The notes beneath the pieces were generated by a model. That model did not search any database. It was not told where the DNA came from and saw nothing but the letters and a program-made list of their open reading frames with translations. From positions 1 through 28,411 of the IMG/VR virus record IMGVR_UViG_3300020201_000084: DNA of 28,411 nucleotides; one strand, 5' to 3'. Source of the DNA: a virus. Both the position numbers and the translations under genes were made by a program. Of the stretch, positions 7,643 to 15,971 are shown in pieces (position 1 is the stretch's first letter; each line of letters starts with the position of its first letter).

Positions 7643-10600
7643 ATGACGGCACGCACAACGCTGAAAACTATTTTTGAAACTGGTGACCCGCTTACCCAGG
7701 AATCTTTCTATGCGTTGATCGAAGGGTTAGCTACTACAGAAGAGGTACAAGCAGTTGGCGGTGTACTTAACCCTGCATCTCGGATACCGCTTAAAGCGCT
7801 TTTTGAAACCGGTGACGCTCTTACCCAAGCAACTTTTTATACGTTGATTGAGGGGCTAGCCACTACAGAAGAAATTCCCGCAACTGGACCGGTAGGGCCA
7901 ATTGGACCAATTGGACCAATAGGGCCAATTGGACCAACTGGCCCCCCTGGTTCTGATGCTAATGCTACGACAGATGCGTCAGATTTGGTTACCGGTACCT
8001 TGGATGATGCTAGGTTATCATCGAACGTGGTGTTGACGGCGGAGTTACTGGCCTCGCTGCAATCCGTTTCTGCCTCAAGCTATGGCGTTGTAGCTGACGG
8101 CATCGTTGACGATACCGTCGCTTTTGGGCTGGCCTTAGACGCTGCAATTGCTGCCGGTGTGGGGTTGGTTCTGCCATCGAACGGCACTATTAAACTAACA
8201 TCAATGATGACTCGGGTTCTCAGCGAAGACCTGACGATTTTCGGCAACGGATGCACGCTAAAAAAGAACGCAGGCATCCTATACTTTTCAGCTTTTGAGT
8301 ACGCGAATCTAACGCTGGCAGTTGCAGTCGCTTACAAAGCAACGTCGATTACTGTTGCTAGTGCGAGTGCTGTTTCTGTCGGGGACATTATTCGACTGCT
8401 CACGCCTAGCACCTATGCTGAAATAGCATGGAACTATAGGACTGGCGAGACGTTCAAAATCACGAAAATTACCGGCAACGTATTGACGTTGGATTCCGAA
8501 ATCAATCTTGGATTCAATCCAGCCGTTGAAACTGTCACAGTGGAGCATTGGAAAAACGTATCGCTCAACATCGAGAATCTAAAATTTGCAACAAAGGATC
8601 TTGTGGCCGAAGGTGCCGATGCGTTTCTGTATTGTCGCGGATTGACAGGCGAGATCACCAATACGCAATACACAGGGGCAAAGATTTCGGAATCGGTTGC
8701 GATCAATCTAAATGCTTGCGTAGGGATGCAGGTGCGAGACTTGCGATTAGTCGCAACTTGGTACGGAGTCGGAATCGATTACTGCCGTCACACGCTCGTG
8801 GACGGAGTATCGGGATACGACAACACGGCACATCCTGTCGTTCCTGCCGCACTGTCCTCACACACCTATATCCGTGGTGTGCACATGAGCGGTTCAAATG
8901 CGAACATCGACGCTCACCCATGCTTTTACACGACCTACGAAGACGTTGAGTCGGCAGAGTCGAACTACCCGAATGCACGTTGTTGGGGAATCAAATTCAT
9001 CAACGTCACGATCACTAACACGCTGAATCCCGACAACGTAGCCGATTTCATGCCGGGGCAGGGTGCTTCGAACCTAGTGAGATTCCCGCATCTTGCGACA
9101 GACTTCGACATCGAGTTTGTAAATTTCAAGATGGTATCATTGGTCGGTGCGAGCATCGATAACACGTTGCTGATTGCGCATAAATGCCGACGATTAATTG
9201 TGACCGGCTGTATCCTCCCAGGCATTCGATGTAGCAATGCAATTGAAAGCGTTCAGATAACAAATAGCGTCCTGGGGCAATTGCGGTTTCACGATGATGC
9301 GACAGCCCAAATCAGCAATGTTGTTTTCGACTACAACCTTTGCCAGTACGCGGCAGCCAACTTCAAAGGTCCAATATTTTCCGTCAATGGAAAAACTCTA
9401 AGCCTGAGTAATGTAACCTATGTCAATTGGCCGACGGACTTCTTTCTGTTCTCCTACCTATTTAACTCAGGTACGCTTTTAGTTTGTGATTGCGATTTCG
9501 GCACGCTGGCTGATTTGTGCGGAAACAATGACGCTACAGGCACGATTGCCGACTACCGATTTGTTAACTGCAAAATGGTTCTTGCCGCGTCCAGTCAGGT
9601 AGCTATCGACCTAGCAAAAGTTGTAAGCTGCATTGGCTCAATTGGCGGTGTTTCGCTCAGCAGTTCAGCAACCAGGCGACTCAGTGCAGGTATTGCCGCA
9701 ACAGACACGCTTTTACTTGCTGGGATGCGATTCGATAACCCATCTGTTGGGTCTAACGCAACGCCATCAATCTCTACGATTGATTTTACGGTCGGAAATA
9801 ATGACTACAAAGCCGGAGCTATCCGAGCCATAGCTAAGATAGCTAATAACCAATACACCGACCTAACCCTGAGCGGGATGAATGCCGCAACTGGGGCCTA
9901 CGACGACACCCTTACGTTGATGGGTATCGGCACGACAAAAGTGCTATCTTCGACGACGGCAAGAGCCTCGATCAACGTCCCTCACGGCGTTGCACCGACA
10001 AGTCCAGTCAATGGAGACACATGGAGCACGACAGCGGGTTTGTTCTTTCGAGCCAACGGAACGACACAAGGACCGTTCAGTGTAAGTTCGACCATCGTTG
10101 GAATCACCGGCACGATGATTGAGTTCAACACGGCATGCACGAATGGGGATTTCCTCTTCGTCGGTGACGTGACAACGAATGCAACTCACACCGGCGACGC
10201 AACCGGAGCAACCGCACTGACGCTTGCCACGGTCAACAGCAACGTAGGTGCATTCGGATCGTCCACGCAATCGCTGACGTTAACAGCCAATGCAAAGGGC
10301 TTAGTCACTGCGGTAAGTGCTCAGACTGTCACGCCAGCCGTTGGATCGATTACAGGTTTGGGCGCTGGCGTTGCAACCGCACTCGCAGCCGCACCGACTG
10401 GTTCGGGCGGGATAATGCTCGCTGCTAGTCCGACGACTACGGGGACGCTGACAGCAGCAATAATCAATGCCAGCGGACCAGTTGCAGTAGCATCCGGCAC
10501 GCTAACAGGTAGTTCGACCCCAGCGATTAACGTTACCCAAACTTGGAATAATGCTGCAACTACGTTTGTTGGTTTGCTCAGTAACATCACCGACACGGCA

Positions 10601-11581
10601 AGCAATGCAGCTAGCTTGCTCATGGATTTGCAAGTTGGTGGATCAAGTAGATTTCATGTAAGAAAAGATGGTGGTATTAGGGTAACTGGACCAAGCGGAA
10701 CAAGTTTCTTTGAAGCTACAGATGCTTTTGGAACCGTGAAAATTCAATACGGGGGAATTGTCGCTAATTCGTATTATACAGGTGGAATAATATATGCAGC
10801 CTCATACTCAATTGGAATAAATGCTGATACTTTCATAACTCGTGAAGGCAATGGAATAGTAGCACAACGCAACGCTGCCAACGCACAAACATCCCGTCTC
10901 TACGGCACGTGGACAGACGCTTCAAATTACCGTCGTTTGTTTATGTCCTCAACGACAGCGGGTGCATTTACGCTAGGTGTTGAAGGGCTAGGCACTGGGG
11001 CAAGCGGTAATACGCTGACGATCGCGAATGCACTGACGATAAGCGGCGACCTGACCGCAACAGGCAACATCTCAGCAGCAGCCATCACCGCAAGCGGAGC
11101 ATTCAATCTAGCCCCAATCACAAAAGCAGCACTACTAGCACTCACTCCCACAGCGGCAACTGGTGGCCGATGGCGAGTCACTGATTCCGTACCTGCACAA
11201 CGTAACGTGTTTCCCGACGGCACGGTTTGGAGGTACTCAGACAACAATAAGGACGTGAATCTAGCCGACGAAGTAACCTACACACCAGGAGGCACAACGC
11301 AAACGATACCCCTCAACGATGGTCCTACACAGACACTCCTTTTATCGAGTGCAACCGGGACAGTAACAACAACTTTGACGATACCAAGCCAACCCGGCTC
11401 AGGCCGAATCATTGTTCGACAAGGAGCAACGCCTCGACTCGTCACGCTTGCGGTGAGTAGCGGCACATTGGTTTTGCTGGGTGCAGCACTTCCGCTTGAT
11501 GCGGCTGATACAATGAGAGTTTATTCGTGGACTTACGATGGGACTCGTACGATTGTTGGACCATCGGAGGTATCGGTATAA
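7643..11581 (+). CDS. Large tail fibre / spike with collagen-like and beta-helix regions
   Basis: This 1312-residue protein is probably a trimeric receptor-binding fibre. It begins with two tandem copies of a 30-residue unit (residues 6-35 and 49-78, sharing FETGD and LIEGLATTEE). Eight collagen-like Gly-Pro-X triplets follow (82-105), which may zip a trimer. Residues about 146-187 hold the typical start of a pectate-lyase-like right-handed beta-helix: YGVVADGIVDDTVAF then a strand ending in VLPSNGTI. The helix runs to about residue 700. Further fibre modules follow, including one near TSPVNGDTWSTTAG, a threonine/alanine-rich repeat zone, and a module near VAQRNAANAQTSRLYG seen in many phage fibres. 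No intramolecular chaperone (S74) domain is visible at the C-terminus. No enzyme activity can be claimed: beta-helices may bind or cleave polysaccharide. Its place between head and tail genes is unusual. Confidence 0.8.
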   Translation: MTARTTLKTIFETGDPLTQESFYALIEGLATTEEVQAVGGVLNPASRIPLKALFETGDALTQATFYTLIEGLATTEEIPATGPVGPIGPIGPIGPIGPTGPPGSDANATTDASDLVTGTLDDARLSSNVVLTAELLASLQSVSASSYGVVADGIVDDTVAFGLALDAAIAAGVGLVLPSNGTIKLTSMMTRVLSEDLTIFGNGCTLKKNAGILYFSAFEYANLTLAVAVAYKATSITVASASAVSVGDIIRLLTPSTYAEIAWNYRTGETFKITKITGNVLTLDSEINLGFNPAVETVTVEHWKNVSLNIENLKFATKDLVAEGADAFLYCRGLTGEITNTQYTGAKISESVAINLNACVGMQVRDLRLVATWYGVGIDYCRHTLVDGVSGYDNTAHPVVPAALSSHTYIRGVHMSGSNANIDAHPCFYTTYEDVESAESNYPNARCWGIKFINVTITNTLNPDNVADFMPGQGASNLVRFPHLATDFDIEFVNFKMVSLVGASIDNTLLIAHKCRRLIVTGCILPGIRCSNAIESVQITNSVLGQLRFHDDATAQISNVVFDYNLCQYAAANFKGPIFSVNGKTLSLSNVTYVNWPTDFFLFSYLFNSGTLLVCDCDFGTLADLCGNNDATGTIADYRFVNCKMVLAASSQVAIDLAKVVSCIGSIGGVSLSSSATRRLSAGIAATDTLLLAGMRFDNPSVGSNATPSISTIDFTVGNNDYKAGAIRAIAKIANNQYTDLTLSGMNAATGAYDDTLTLMGIGTTKVLSSTTARASINVPHGVAPTSPVNGDTWSTTAGLFFRANGTTQGPFSVSSTIVGITGTMIEFNTACTNGDFLFVGDVTTNATHTGDATGATALTLATVNSNVGAFGSSTQSLTLTANAKGLVTAVSAQTVTPAVGSITGLGAGVATALAAAPTGSGGIMLAASPTTTGTLTAAIINASGPVAVASGTLTGSSTPAINVTQTWNNAATTFVGLLSNITDTASNAASLLMDLQVGGSSRFHVRKDGGIRVTGPSGTSFFEATDAFGTVKIQYGGIVANSYYTGGIIYAASYSIGINADTFITREGNGIVAQRNAANAQTSRLYGTWTDASNYRRLFMSSTTAGAFTLGVEGLGTGASGNTLTIANALTISGDLTATGNISAAAITASGAFNLAPITKAALLALTPTAATGGRWRVTDSVPAQRNVFPDGTVWRYSDNNKDVNLADEVTYTPGGTTQTIPLNDGPTQTLLLSSATGTVTTTLTIPSQPGSGRIIVRQGATPRLVTLAVSSGTLVLLGAALPLDAADTMRVYSWTYDGTRTIVGPSEVSV
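7658..7876 (+). repeat. Tandem 30-residue repeat in the fibre N-terminus
   Basis: Two copies of a 90-base coding unit, at 7658-7747 and 7787-7876, are separated by 39 bases. The proteins share FETGD, LTQ, FY and LIEGLATTEE with few changes. This suggests duplication of a small virion-attachment or fold-nucleating domain. The collagen-like segment (7886-7957) follows directly, built largely from nine-base units encoding Gly-Pro-Ile. Confidence 0.8.
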
Positions 11582-11626
11582 TGATTAACGGTAGAATCTC
11601 CTTACACATGACTAACGGATAATAAA

Positions 11627-12127
11627 ATGCTTGCGAATTTAATCCAAAACATCCCTGGCTGGGAAACAAAAACAGTCGACGAGATCACATCTGCTCTCAA
11701 CTCGCAATCGATTAAGGTAGAGGATCACGAACCATACACCTGGGCAGGTGTTGCGTTGCTTGTCGGTCCAGTTGCGACCGAGACGCTACGTGAGACTCTC
11801 GACGCTCAAGGACTCGGATGGGTTGTCTACCAACTCGGTGGAGCGGGCATTCGTCTTAACAATCCGTTAGTGCAACAAGCACTTCTGGGGTTTGCTCAGG
11901 CTGGCGTGTTGGGAGCGTCGGACCTCGCGGCCAAGGGCATGCATTACGTCTCGCCAGCCATGCAACATGGGCTGACAGTCACGCCAGAGACGGTTGCAAC
12001 GGCCTTGGAGTCACTCACGCTTGAGACAACGAAATCAGTGATGCTCCAAGCCGGTGCAAATCGGTGGAACGCATTTGTTGACGCTATTGATGTCTGGGAC
12101 GGCTCAGGAAGTGGGCCGGTACTCTAA
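11627..12127 (+). CDS. Hypothetical protein in the fibre module
   Basis: A 166-residue protein that I do not recognise. It is predicted to be mainly helical, rich in Ala, Leu and Gly, with no signal peptide and no clear membrane segment; the central part (LGWVVYQLGGAGIRLNNPLVQQALLGFAQ, positions about 65-93) is hydrophobic. It follows the large fibre gene after 45 bases and ends in a TAATG overlap with the second beta-helix gene, so the two are likely translationally coupled. A fibre chaperone or adaptor is a possible role from context, but no motif supports it. The ribosome binding site ahead of ATG 11627 is weak. Confidence 0.55.
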   Translation: MLANLIQNIPGWETKTVDEITSALNSQSIKVEDHEPYTWAGVALLVGPVATETLRETLDAQGLGWVVYQLGGAGIRLNNPLVQQALLGFAQAGVLGASDLAAKGMHYVSPAMQHGLTVTPETVATALESLTLETTKSVMLQAGANRWNAFVDAIDVWDGSGSGPVL

Positions 12128-13266
12128 TGGCGATTGTCACACGATACTTTTCGACAACAGGAGCGGGAGCAGCCAACGGCACAACGTGGGCCGATCGGGC
12201 TGCATTGTTTTCGTCCGGCAATTGGTCAACTGTCATCACAGGATTCGCGTTTAATGCGTCCGATTCGTTGGAAGCACGAATTCAAGGAGGGCTTACCTAC
12301 ACTTGCAGCCAATCGTTAGCTAGTGGTTTGTTCGCTAATCCACCTTCGGTGTCCAATCTACTCGTGCTGCACGGATGCAATTCGTCCGGTGATTTGTTGT
12401 TGCCGCCTGATGGTGCCTGGGTTTCCTCACAGCCTGCGTTTTCAACAGCAACCCTGCCAGTGATCGCAACGACGACGAATATCATTACGTTTAACCTTGC
12501 AAATCTGTACGCGAGATTGATTGGTCTAACTGCCTCGGGTGCCGGTGTAGCCAGCATCACAGCTTCCGGTAATTTCGACTGGATCAATATCATCTGCACA
12601 TCGAATAGTGCAAGTGCGACAGGCTTCCTTACGCCGACAATGCTACTGAATTCATGCGTACTATTTTCTGGCACAGGGTTCGAGGCGGGCATAGTTTCGC
12701 CATCGGGACTAGTCAATAACGTCAGGATAGATGGGACGGCAGCCACATCATCCGGCACACGCAGAGGGGCAAATACTACGAGTAGCGGACATGTTTTTAG
12801 CCGAATAACATCCATAGGATGTGCTGGTGGTGGGGCATTTATGGCGACGGGATCTGCAACACGATCAGGCCACTATTCCCGAAGCCTGATGATTAACTGC
12901 GGTGCATTCGGATTTCAGGGCAGTCCTACAGCGTCCCAGACTGTATTTCACACCGTCGCAAATTCGGTAATCGTAAATTGCGTCACGGGCATAGACGGCA
13001 ACACAAACGCACGCTTCATACTCGCTGGCAACCGATTGCGGGACAACTCTTCAGCGAACTATGCGACGACCGGCAATTCTCTGACATCGGTAGACGACAC
13101 ATCATCTGGAACTAACGCAAACGAGTTTGTCGACGCGGCGTCCGGTGACTATCGCATAAAATTAGGGTCTGCAATTTGGGGCAAAGGCATCGGGCCAGGC
13201 GATCAGCCAGCAAGCAGCGGTGGACTCATGCTCCCACGACCAATGAACGGAGGCTACTCAGCATAA
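12127..13266 (+). CDS. Second beta-helix fibre / spike protein
   Basis: A 379-residue protein made mostly of short Ser/Thr/Asn-rich strands, the look of a parallel right-handed beta-helix. The start, MAIVTRYFSTTGAGAANGTTW, is typical of beta-helix proteins in which the first strand is followed by a DGTTWA-type turn. Near the C-terminus, ASGDYRIKLGSAIWGKGIG (about residues 334-352) matches the closing strand pattern of parallel beta-helix repeats (N/D-G-D-F/Y-R-L...S-x-a-I). It starts by TAATG overlap with the preceding gene and ends by another with the next gene. It probably acts with the large fibre in host recognition. It may be an enzyme or only a binding protein; no catalytic set could be identified. 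Confidence 0.7.
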   Translation: MAIVTRYFSTTGAGAANGTTWADRAALFSSGNWSTVITGFAFNASDSLEARIQGGLTYTCSQSLASGLFANPPSVSNLLVLHGCNSSGDLLLPPDGAWVSSQPAFSTATLPVIATTTNIITFNLANLYARLIGLTASGAGVASITASGNFDWINIICTSNSASATGFLTPTMLLNSCVLFSGTGFEAGIVSPSGLVNNVRIDGTAATSSGTRRGANTTSSGHVFSRITSIGCAGGGAFMATGSATRSGHYSRSLMINCGAFGFQGSPTASQTVFHTVANSVIVNCVTGIDGNTNARFILAGNRLRDNSSANYATTGNSLTSVDDTSSGTNANEFVDAASGDYRIKLGSAIWGKGIGPGDQPASSGGLMLPRPMNGGYSA

Positions 13267-14072
13267 TGAAACGTAAACTAACAGCCGGTCAAACATCAGT
13301 ATCATTGCCGATTTTTGTCCAAGATACATCAAGTACAACAGGTGGTGGACTGTCGGGACTAACCAGTGCTACGTCTGGACTGGTAGCAGAGTACCGACGC
13401 AGGGGCGATTCCGCATGGACTGCGATTACACTCGTTGCCAAGACGCTAGGTACATTCACAAGCGGTGGCATCGTTGCTGACGGTGCTTTGGGCGGAGCGT
13501 ATGAGTTGGACGTACCAAACGCAGCTTGCGCGGCGGGTGTCAGGTGGGTGGTCATTCGATTGCGCGGGGCGACAAACATGCTTCCGTGTTTGATCGAAAT
13601 GGAATTGGACGCTGTGGACTACCAAAACGCAACCACGTTTGGATTAACGAACTTGGACGCTGCAATTTCAAGTCGCATGGCTACGTTCACACAGCCTACA
13701 GGATTCCTTGCTGCTACTTTTCCAACTGGCACTATTGCAAACACGACTAACTTAACGGCTGGGACGATAGCGACGGTGACGAATTTGACCAATGCTCCAA
13801 CGGCTGGCGACTTGACGGCAGCCATGAAAGCAAGCGTTAACGCCGAAGTCCTAGACGTGCTCAGCGTTGATACATTTGCCGAGCTTGCAGCAGTGCCCGC
13901 TGCAACAAGTTCACTCAAGGATAAAATCACTTGGTTGTTTATGTGGGGGCGAAACCGAGCCACGCAAACAGCAAGTCAGCGTCGATTGTTTGCGGATGAC
14001 GCGACGACTGTAGTGAGCACCGAGGCGGTAAGCGACAACGGAACGACCTATGACAAGGGCGAGGCATCATAA
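13266..14072 (+). CDS. Fibre-associated protein with a widespread phage domain
   Basis: A protein of 268 residues from ATG 13266, which shares an A with the preceding TAA; an upstream GTG-type start would put 30 extra residues within the preceding gene and is less likely. Residues about 1-125 form a beta-sandwich-like domain with LVAEYRRRGDSAWTAITL, then GGAYELDVPNAACAAGVRWV and VIRLRGATNMLPCLIEMEL. I know this pattern from many phage and metagenomic fibre-associated proteins (GxYELxLPNA then RGATNMxPxxxEIEL). After it come Thr/Ala/Asn-rich heptad-like repeats (NLTAGTIATVTNLTNAP) and a helical end. It is probably a fibre shaft or a baseplate attachment component. The function is not proven. 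Confidence 0.65.
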   Translation: MKRKLTAGQTSVSLPIFVQDTSSTTGGGLSGLTSATSGLVAEYRRRGDSAWTAITLVAKTLGTFTSGGIVADGALGGAYELDVPNAACAAGVRWVVIRLRGATNMLPCLIEMELDAVDYQNATTFGLTNLDAAISSRMATFTQPTGFLAATFPTGTIANTTNLTAGTIATVTNLTNAPTAGDLTAAMKASVNAEVLDVLSVDTFAELAAVPAATSSLKDKITWLFMWGRNRATQTASQRRLFADDATTVVSTEAVSDNGTTYDKGEAS

Positions 14073-14251
14073 TGGACACTCAAAAGAAAAGAGCCGCATC
14101 GCTGACTTTCGGATCGTCTCACCGTTCTGTTGTCCAGCCACCTGACAATGCGACTTCGGCTTTCGACCGGTCAAGCTCACTTGGCTTATTTTTGACAGCC
14201 CAGTCAGAGGCATCGTATCGCAGAAATCACACTATGATAGGTAACTTCTAA
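14072..14251 (+). CDS. Small 59-residue protein in the fibre module
   Basis: A 59-residue open reading frame, easily missed because it is short. Its ATG at 14072 overlaps the TAA of the preceding gene, and its TAA at 14249-14251 overlaps the ATG of the next gene, so it is bracketed by two TAATG junctions. That exact tiling is strong evidence that it is translated. The product begins MDTQKKRAASLTFG, contains a GLFL hydrophobic patch near residue 38, and ends HTMIGNF. Small proteins of this kind, with a basic start and a DR...LGLFL pattern, occur in fibre regions of other phages. No function is assigned. Confidence 0.65.
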   Translation: MDTQKKRAASLTFGSSHRSVVQPPDNATSAFDRSSSLGLFLTAQSEASYRRNHTMIGNF

Positions 14252-14742
14252 TGACGAAAAGAATCTACAAGATAGAAAAGTTCATTCCTCGAACTGGCAA
14301 TCCAGTGTTCCAGATCAACGAGGAATTAGACACTGACGGCAAGGTTATCAAGCTTGATCCACGCAATCCAACGGCACAAGAATTGACTGATGCCGATGAA
14401 GTGTTTGCTGTTGCTCAGCAAGCTCGAATAACCGAACTGGAAGCGATCAAATCGGCACTTGAGACGGAGAAAGCAACTGTCATCAGTGAGCGAGATACAG
14501 CCACGAAAACAGTCGAAACCTTGAGTGCTAATCTCGCAACAGCCAATGCGAGCCTAGCAACGGCTACGGCTGAGCGTGATGCAGCCAAGCAAGAGCTAAT
14601 CGACATTTACGAATTGCTTGGAGCAGACCCAAACATTGCCGCACTAAAAAAACAACGAGCAATTGCAGAGGCTGAAAAAGAGATTGCTGATGCAATCAAA
14701 CGCAAGGAGGATTTAGTTAATCCCGTTGAGGAAACAAAATGA
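14251..14742 (+). CDS. Coiled-coil protein of the fibre module
   Basis: A 163-residue protein with a short beta-like N-terminus (MTKRIYKIEKFIPRTGNPVF) and a long helical coiled coil from about residue 55 to 150, rich in Ala, Glu, Lys and Thr with heptad spacing (ITELEAIKSALETEKATVI, then SLATATAERDAAKQEL). It starts by a TAATG overlap with the 59-residue protein and ends by an ATGA overlap with the next gene. Such proteins can be fibre shaft segments or assembly helpers, and trimerisation is plausible. It has no membrane segment or signal peptide. No enzyme or known family is recognised. Confidence 0.6.
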   Translation: MTKRIYKIEKFIPRTGNPVFQINEELDTDGKVIKLDPRNPTAQELTDADEVFAVAQQARITELEAIKSALETEKATVISERDTATKTVETLSANLATANASLATATAERDAAKQELIDIYELLGADPNIAALKKQRAIAEAEKEIADAIKRKEDLVNPVEETK

Positions 14743-15296
14743 CAGACCCAATCAACATACGCAACGCAGTTCGAGACTGCATCAACACTGACTTGAATGA
14801 TATTCTTGCCAATAATGGCTTGAATAAATACGAGATTGGTGGCGTTGTTGACCAAAGCAAATTTGCGACGAACGCAATAGGCGTCTACAAGCCGAACTAT
14901 GACTCTTGCAACCAGAATGATTTGCGAGTTTTCGTATCACAGAGAGGTAGGGAATTCCTTTTTGAAGAGTCGTTGCAAAACTCTCGCGACAGAACAAAGT
15001 TCAGCCAGATATCGAGTAACTATTCCATATACGTTGAGCTGTACAAGAGGCTATGTGGCCAACCAGAAGACGGGATTGATGCGTACCCAACTGACGTCAC
15101 TGACGAGCTGCAAAGCGTATTTGACTTGATGGAAAACTTGCTGTTCTGCAAAAGGCAATACAACATAGAGGGATCACTTTTTTTCCAAGACCAGCCCCCA
15201 GTTGAAAGCGGCCCCGAGGAAGGCTATTTCGAAGAGGCTGGAGTATTTGCGAAGCAATTCCAGCTTACGTTCCGAGTTGATAGGTGTTGCACATGA
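14739..15296 (+). CDS. Probable head-tail or tail-completion protein
   Basis: A 185-residue protein starting in an ATGA overlap with the coiled-coil gene and ending in an ATGA overlap with the gp10-like gene. The N-terminus (MTDPINIRNAVRDCINTDLNDI) is helical; the middle contains alternating strands (RVFVSQRGREFLFEES) and the end has FQLTFRVDRCC. In lambdoid and HK97-like phages the genes next to the gp10-type protein encode tail terminator and head closure proteins, about 120-190 residues long. A tail terminator (gpU-like) is the best guess by length, fold look and position; no signature residue confirms it. It restarts ordinary tail genes after the fibre module. Confidence 0.5.
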   Translation: MTDPINIRNAVRDCINTDLNDILANNGLNKYEIGGVVDQSKFATNAIGVYKPNYDSCNQNDLRVFVSQRGREFLFEESLQNSRDRTKFSQISSNYSIYVELYKRLCGQPEDGIDAYPTDVTDELQSVFDLMENLLFCKRQYNIEGSLFFQDQPPVESGPEEGYFEEAGVFAKQFQLTFRVDRCCT

Positions 15297-15970
15297 CGCG
15301 GTTGGCAATAGGATTCAAGTTCAACCCGCGAAACTTGTTCAATGACATGAACCGGCTTGCTGCTAAGATTGGTAAGCAAGAGGCCATTGCATTGCGCAAA
15401 GTTGGTTACCAACTTCGTAAGAGAATGAAGCAAATCATACGGCGTAGACCAGGGGCTAGTAAGCCTGGGAAACCCCCACATGCTCACGTCGCAGGTAATC
15501 AAGGCTTGAAGCTTGTCGAGTTCTCTTTGGAGGGAAAATTCAATCTCGTAGTTGGCCCAAAGAAGTACGCAAGACAAAGACAAAACAGACCAGCCCCGAA
15601 CGTCCAAGAGTTTGGGGGCGCAGTGAGCTATACAGGCAACCAAGTTATACCGGTCAGGTATCTACTACGTGGTAGGGGTAGGAATCGTAGACGAGTTCCA
15701 ACAGTGAGAGGTAGGCCAGTAGTTGTGCCTTTTCCATCTGGCATAACGGAACGAAACGGACTACTATTGCGACGTGGAACTGGTATGCTTAACAGGTCGC
15801 AAGCTGTTCAAGTTCGCAGGAACATGAACGCATTAAAGCAGAGGGCAGCGATACAAGCGGGGCGAAGGCTCAACTTCAAAAGAAGACCGTTTGCTGAGCC
15901 AACTTTGAGTAGAGCAATTCGGGATAATGTTATCCCGAAAGAATTCAGTAATTTAACCAGAGGACTCTAA
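15293..15970 (+). CDS. HK97 gp10-like minor tail protein
   Basis: A 225-residue basic protein from ATG 15293, which overlaps the upstream TGA in an ATGA junction; a GTG nine bases upstream would add three residues. It matches the HK97 gp10/lambda gpZ family pattern: an N-terminal helix (LFNDMNRLAAKIGKQEAIA), then RKRMKQIIRRRPGASKPGKPPH, then a beta part with LVVGPKKY and NVQEFGG (residues about 85-108). The motif of a SxPGxPPH turn and a final EFGG or EYGG is typical of this family, which joins the head-neck to the tail tube. The C-terminal third is Arg-rich, ending with FAEPTLSRA, also usual. It is encoded immediately before the putative tail tube gene. Confidence 0.75.
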   Translation: MTRLAIGFKFNPRNLFNDMNRLAAKIGKQEAIALRKVGYQLRKRMKQIIRRRPGASKPGKPPHAHVAGNQGLKLVEFSLEGKFNLVVGPKKYARQRQNRPAPNVQEFGGAVSYTGNQVIPVRYLLRGRGRNRRRVPTVRGRPVVVPFPSGITERNGLLLRRGTGMLNRSQAVQVRRNMNALKQRAAIQAGRRLNFKRRPFAEPTLSRAIRDNVIPKEFSNLTRGL

Positions 15971-15971
15971 A

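Noticed and set aside
8548-8949. Alternate-frame open frame inside the large fibre gene
   Set aside because: Arg/His/Cys-rich translation typical of a shadow frame; lies entirely within the continuous beta-helix coding region.
10927-11247. Minus-strand open frame under the fibre C-terminus
   Set aside because: Low-complexity Ala/Val/Ser product antisense to the Thr/Ala-rich repeat zone; no start signal or conserved feature.
13176-13265. Upstream extension of the fibre-associated protein
   Set aside because: It would run inside the preceding beta-helix gene. ATG 13266 in a TAATG overlap follows the local pattern and fits the conserved domain start.
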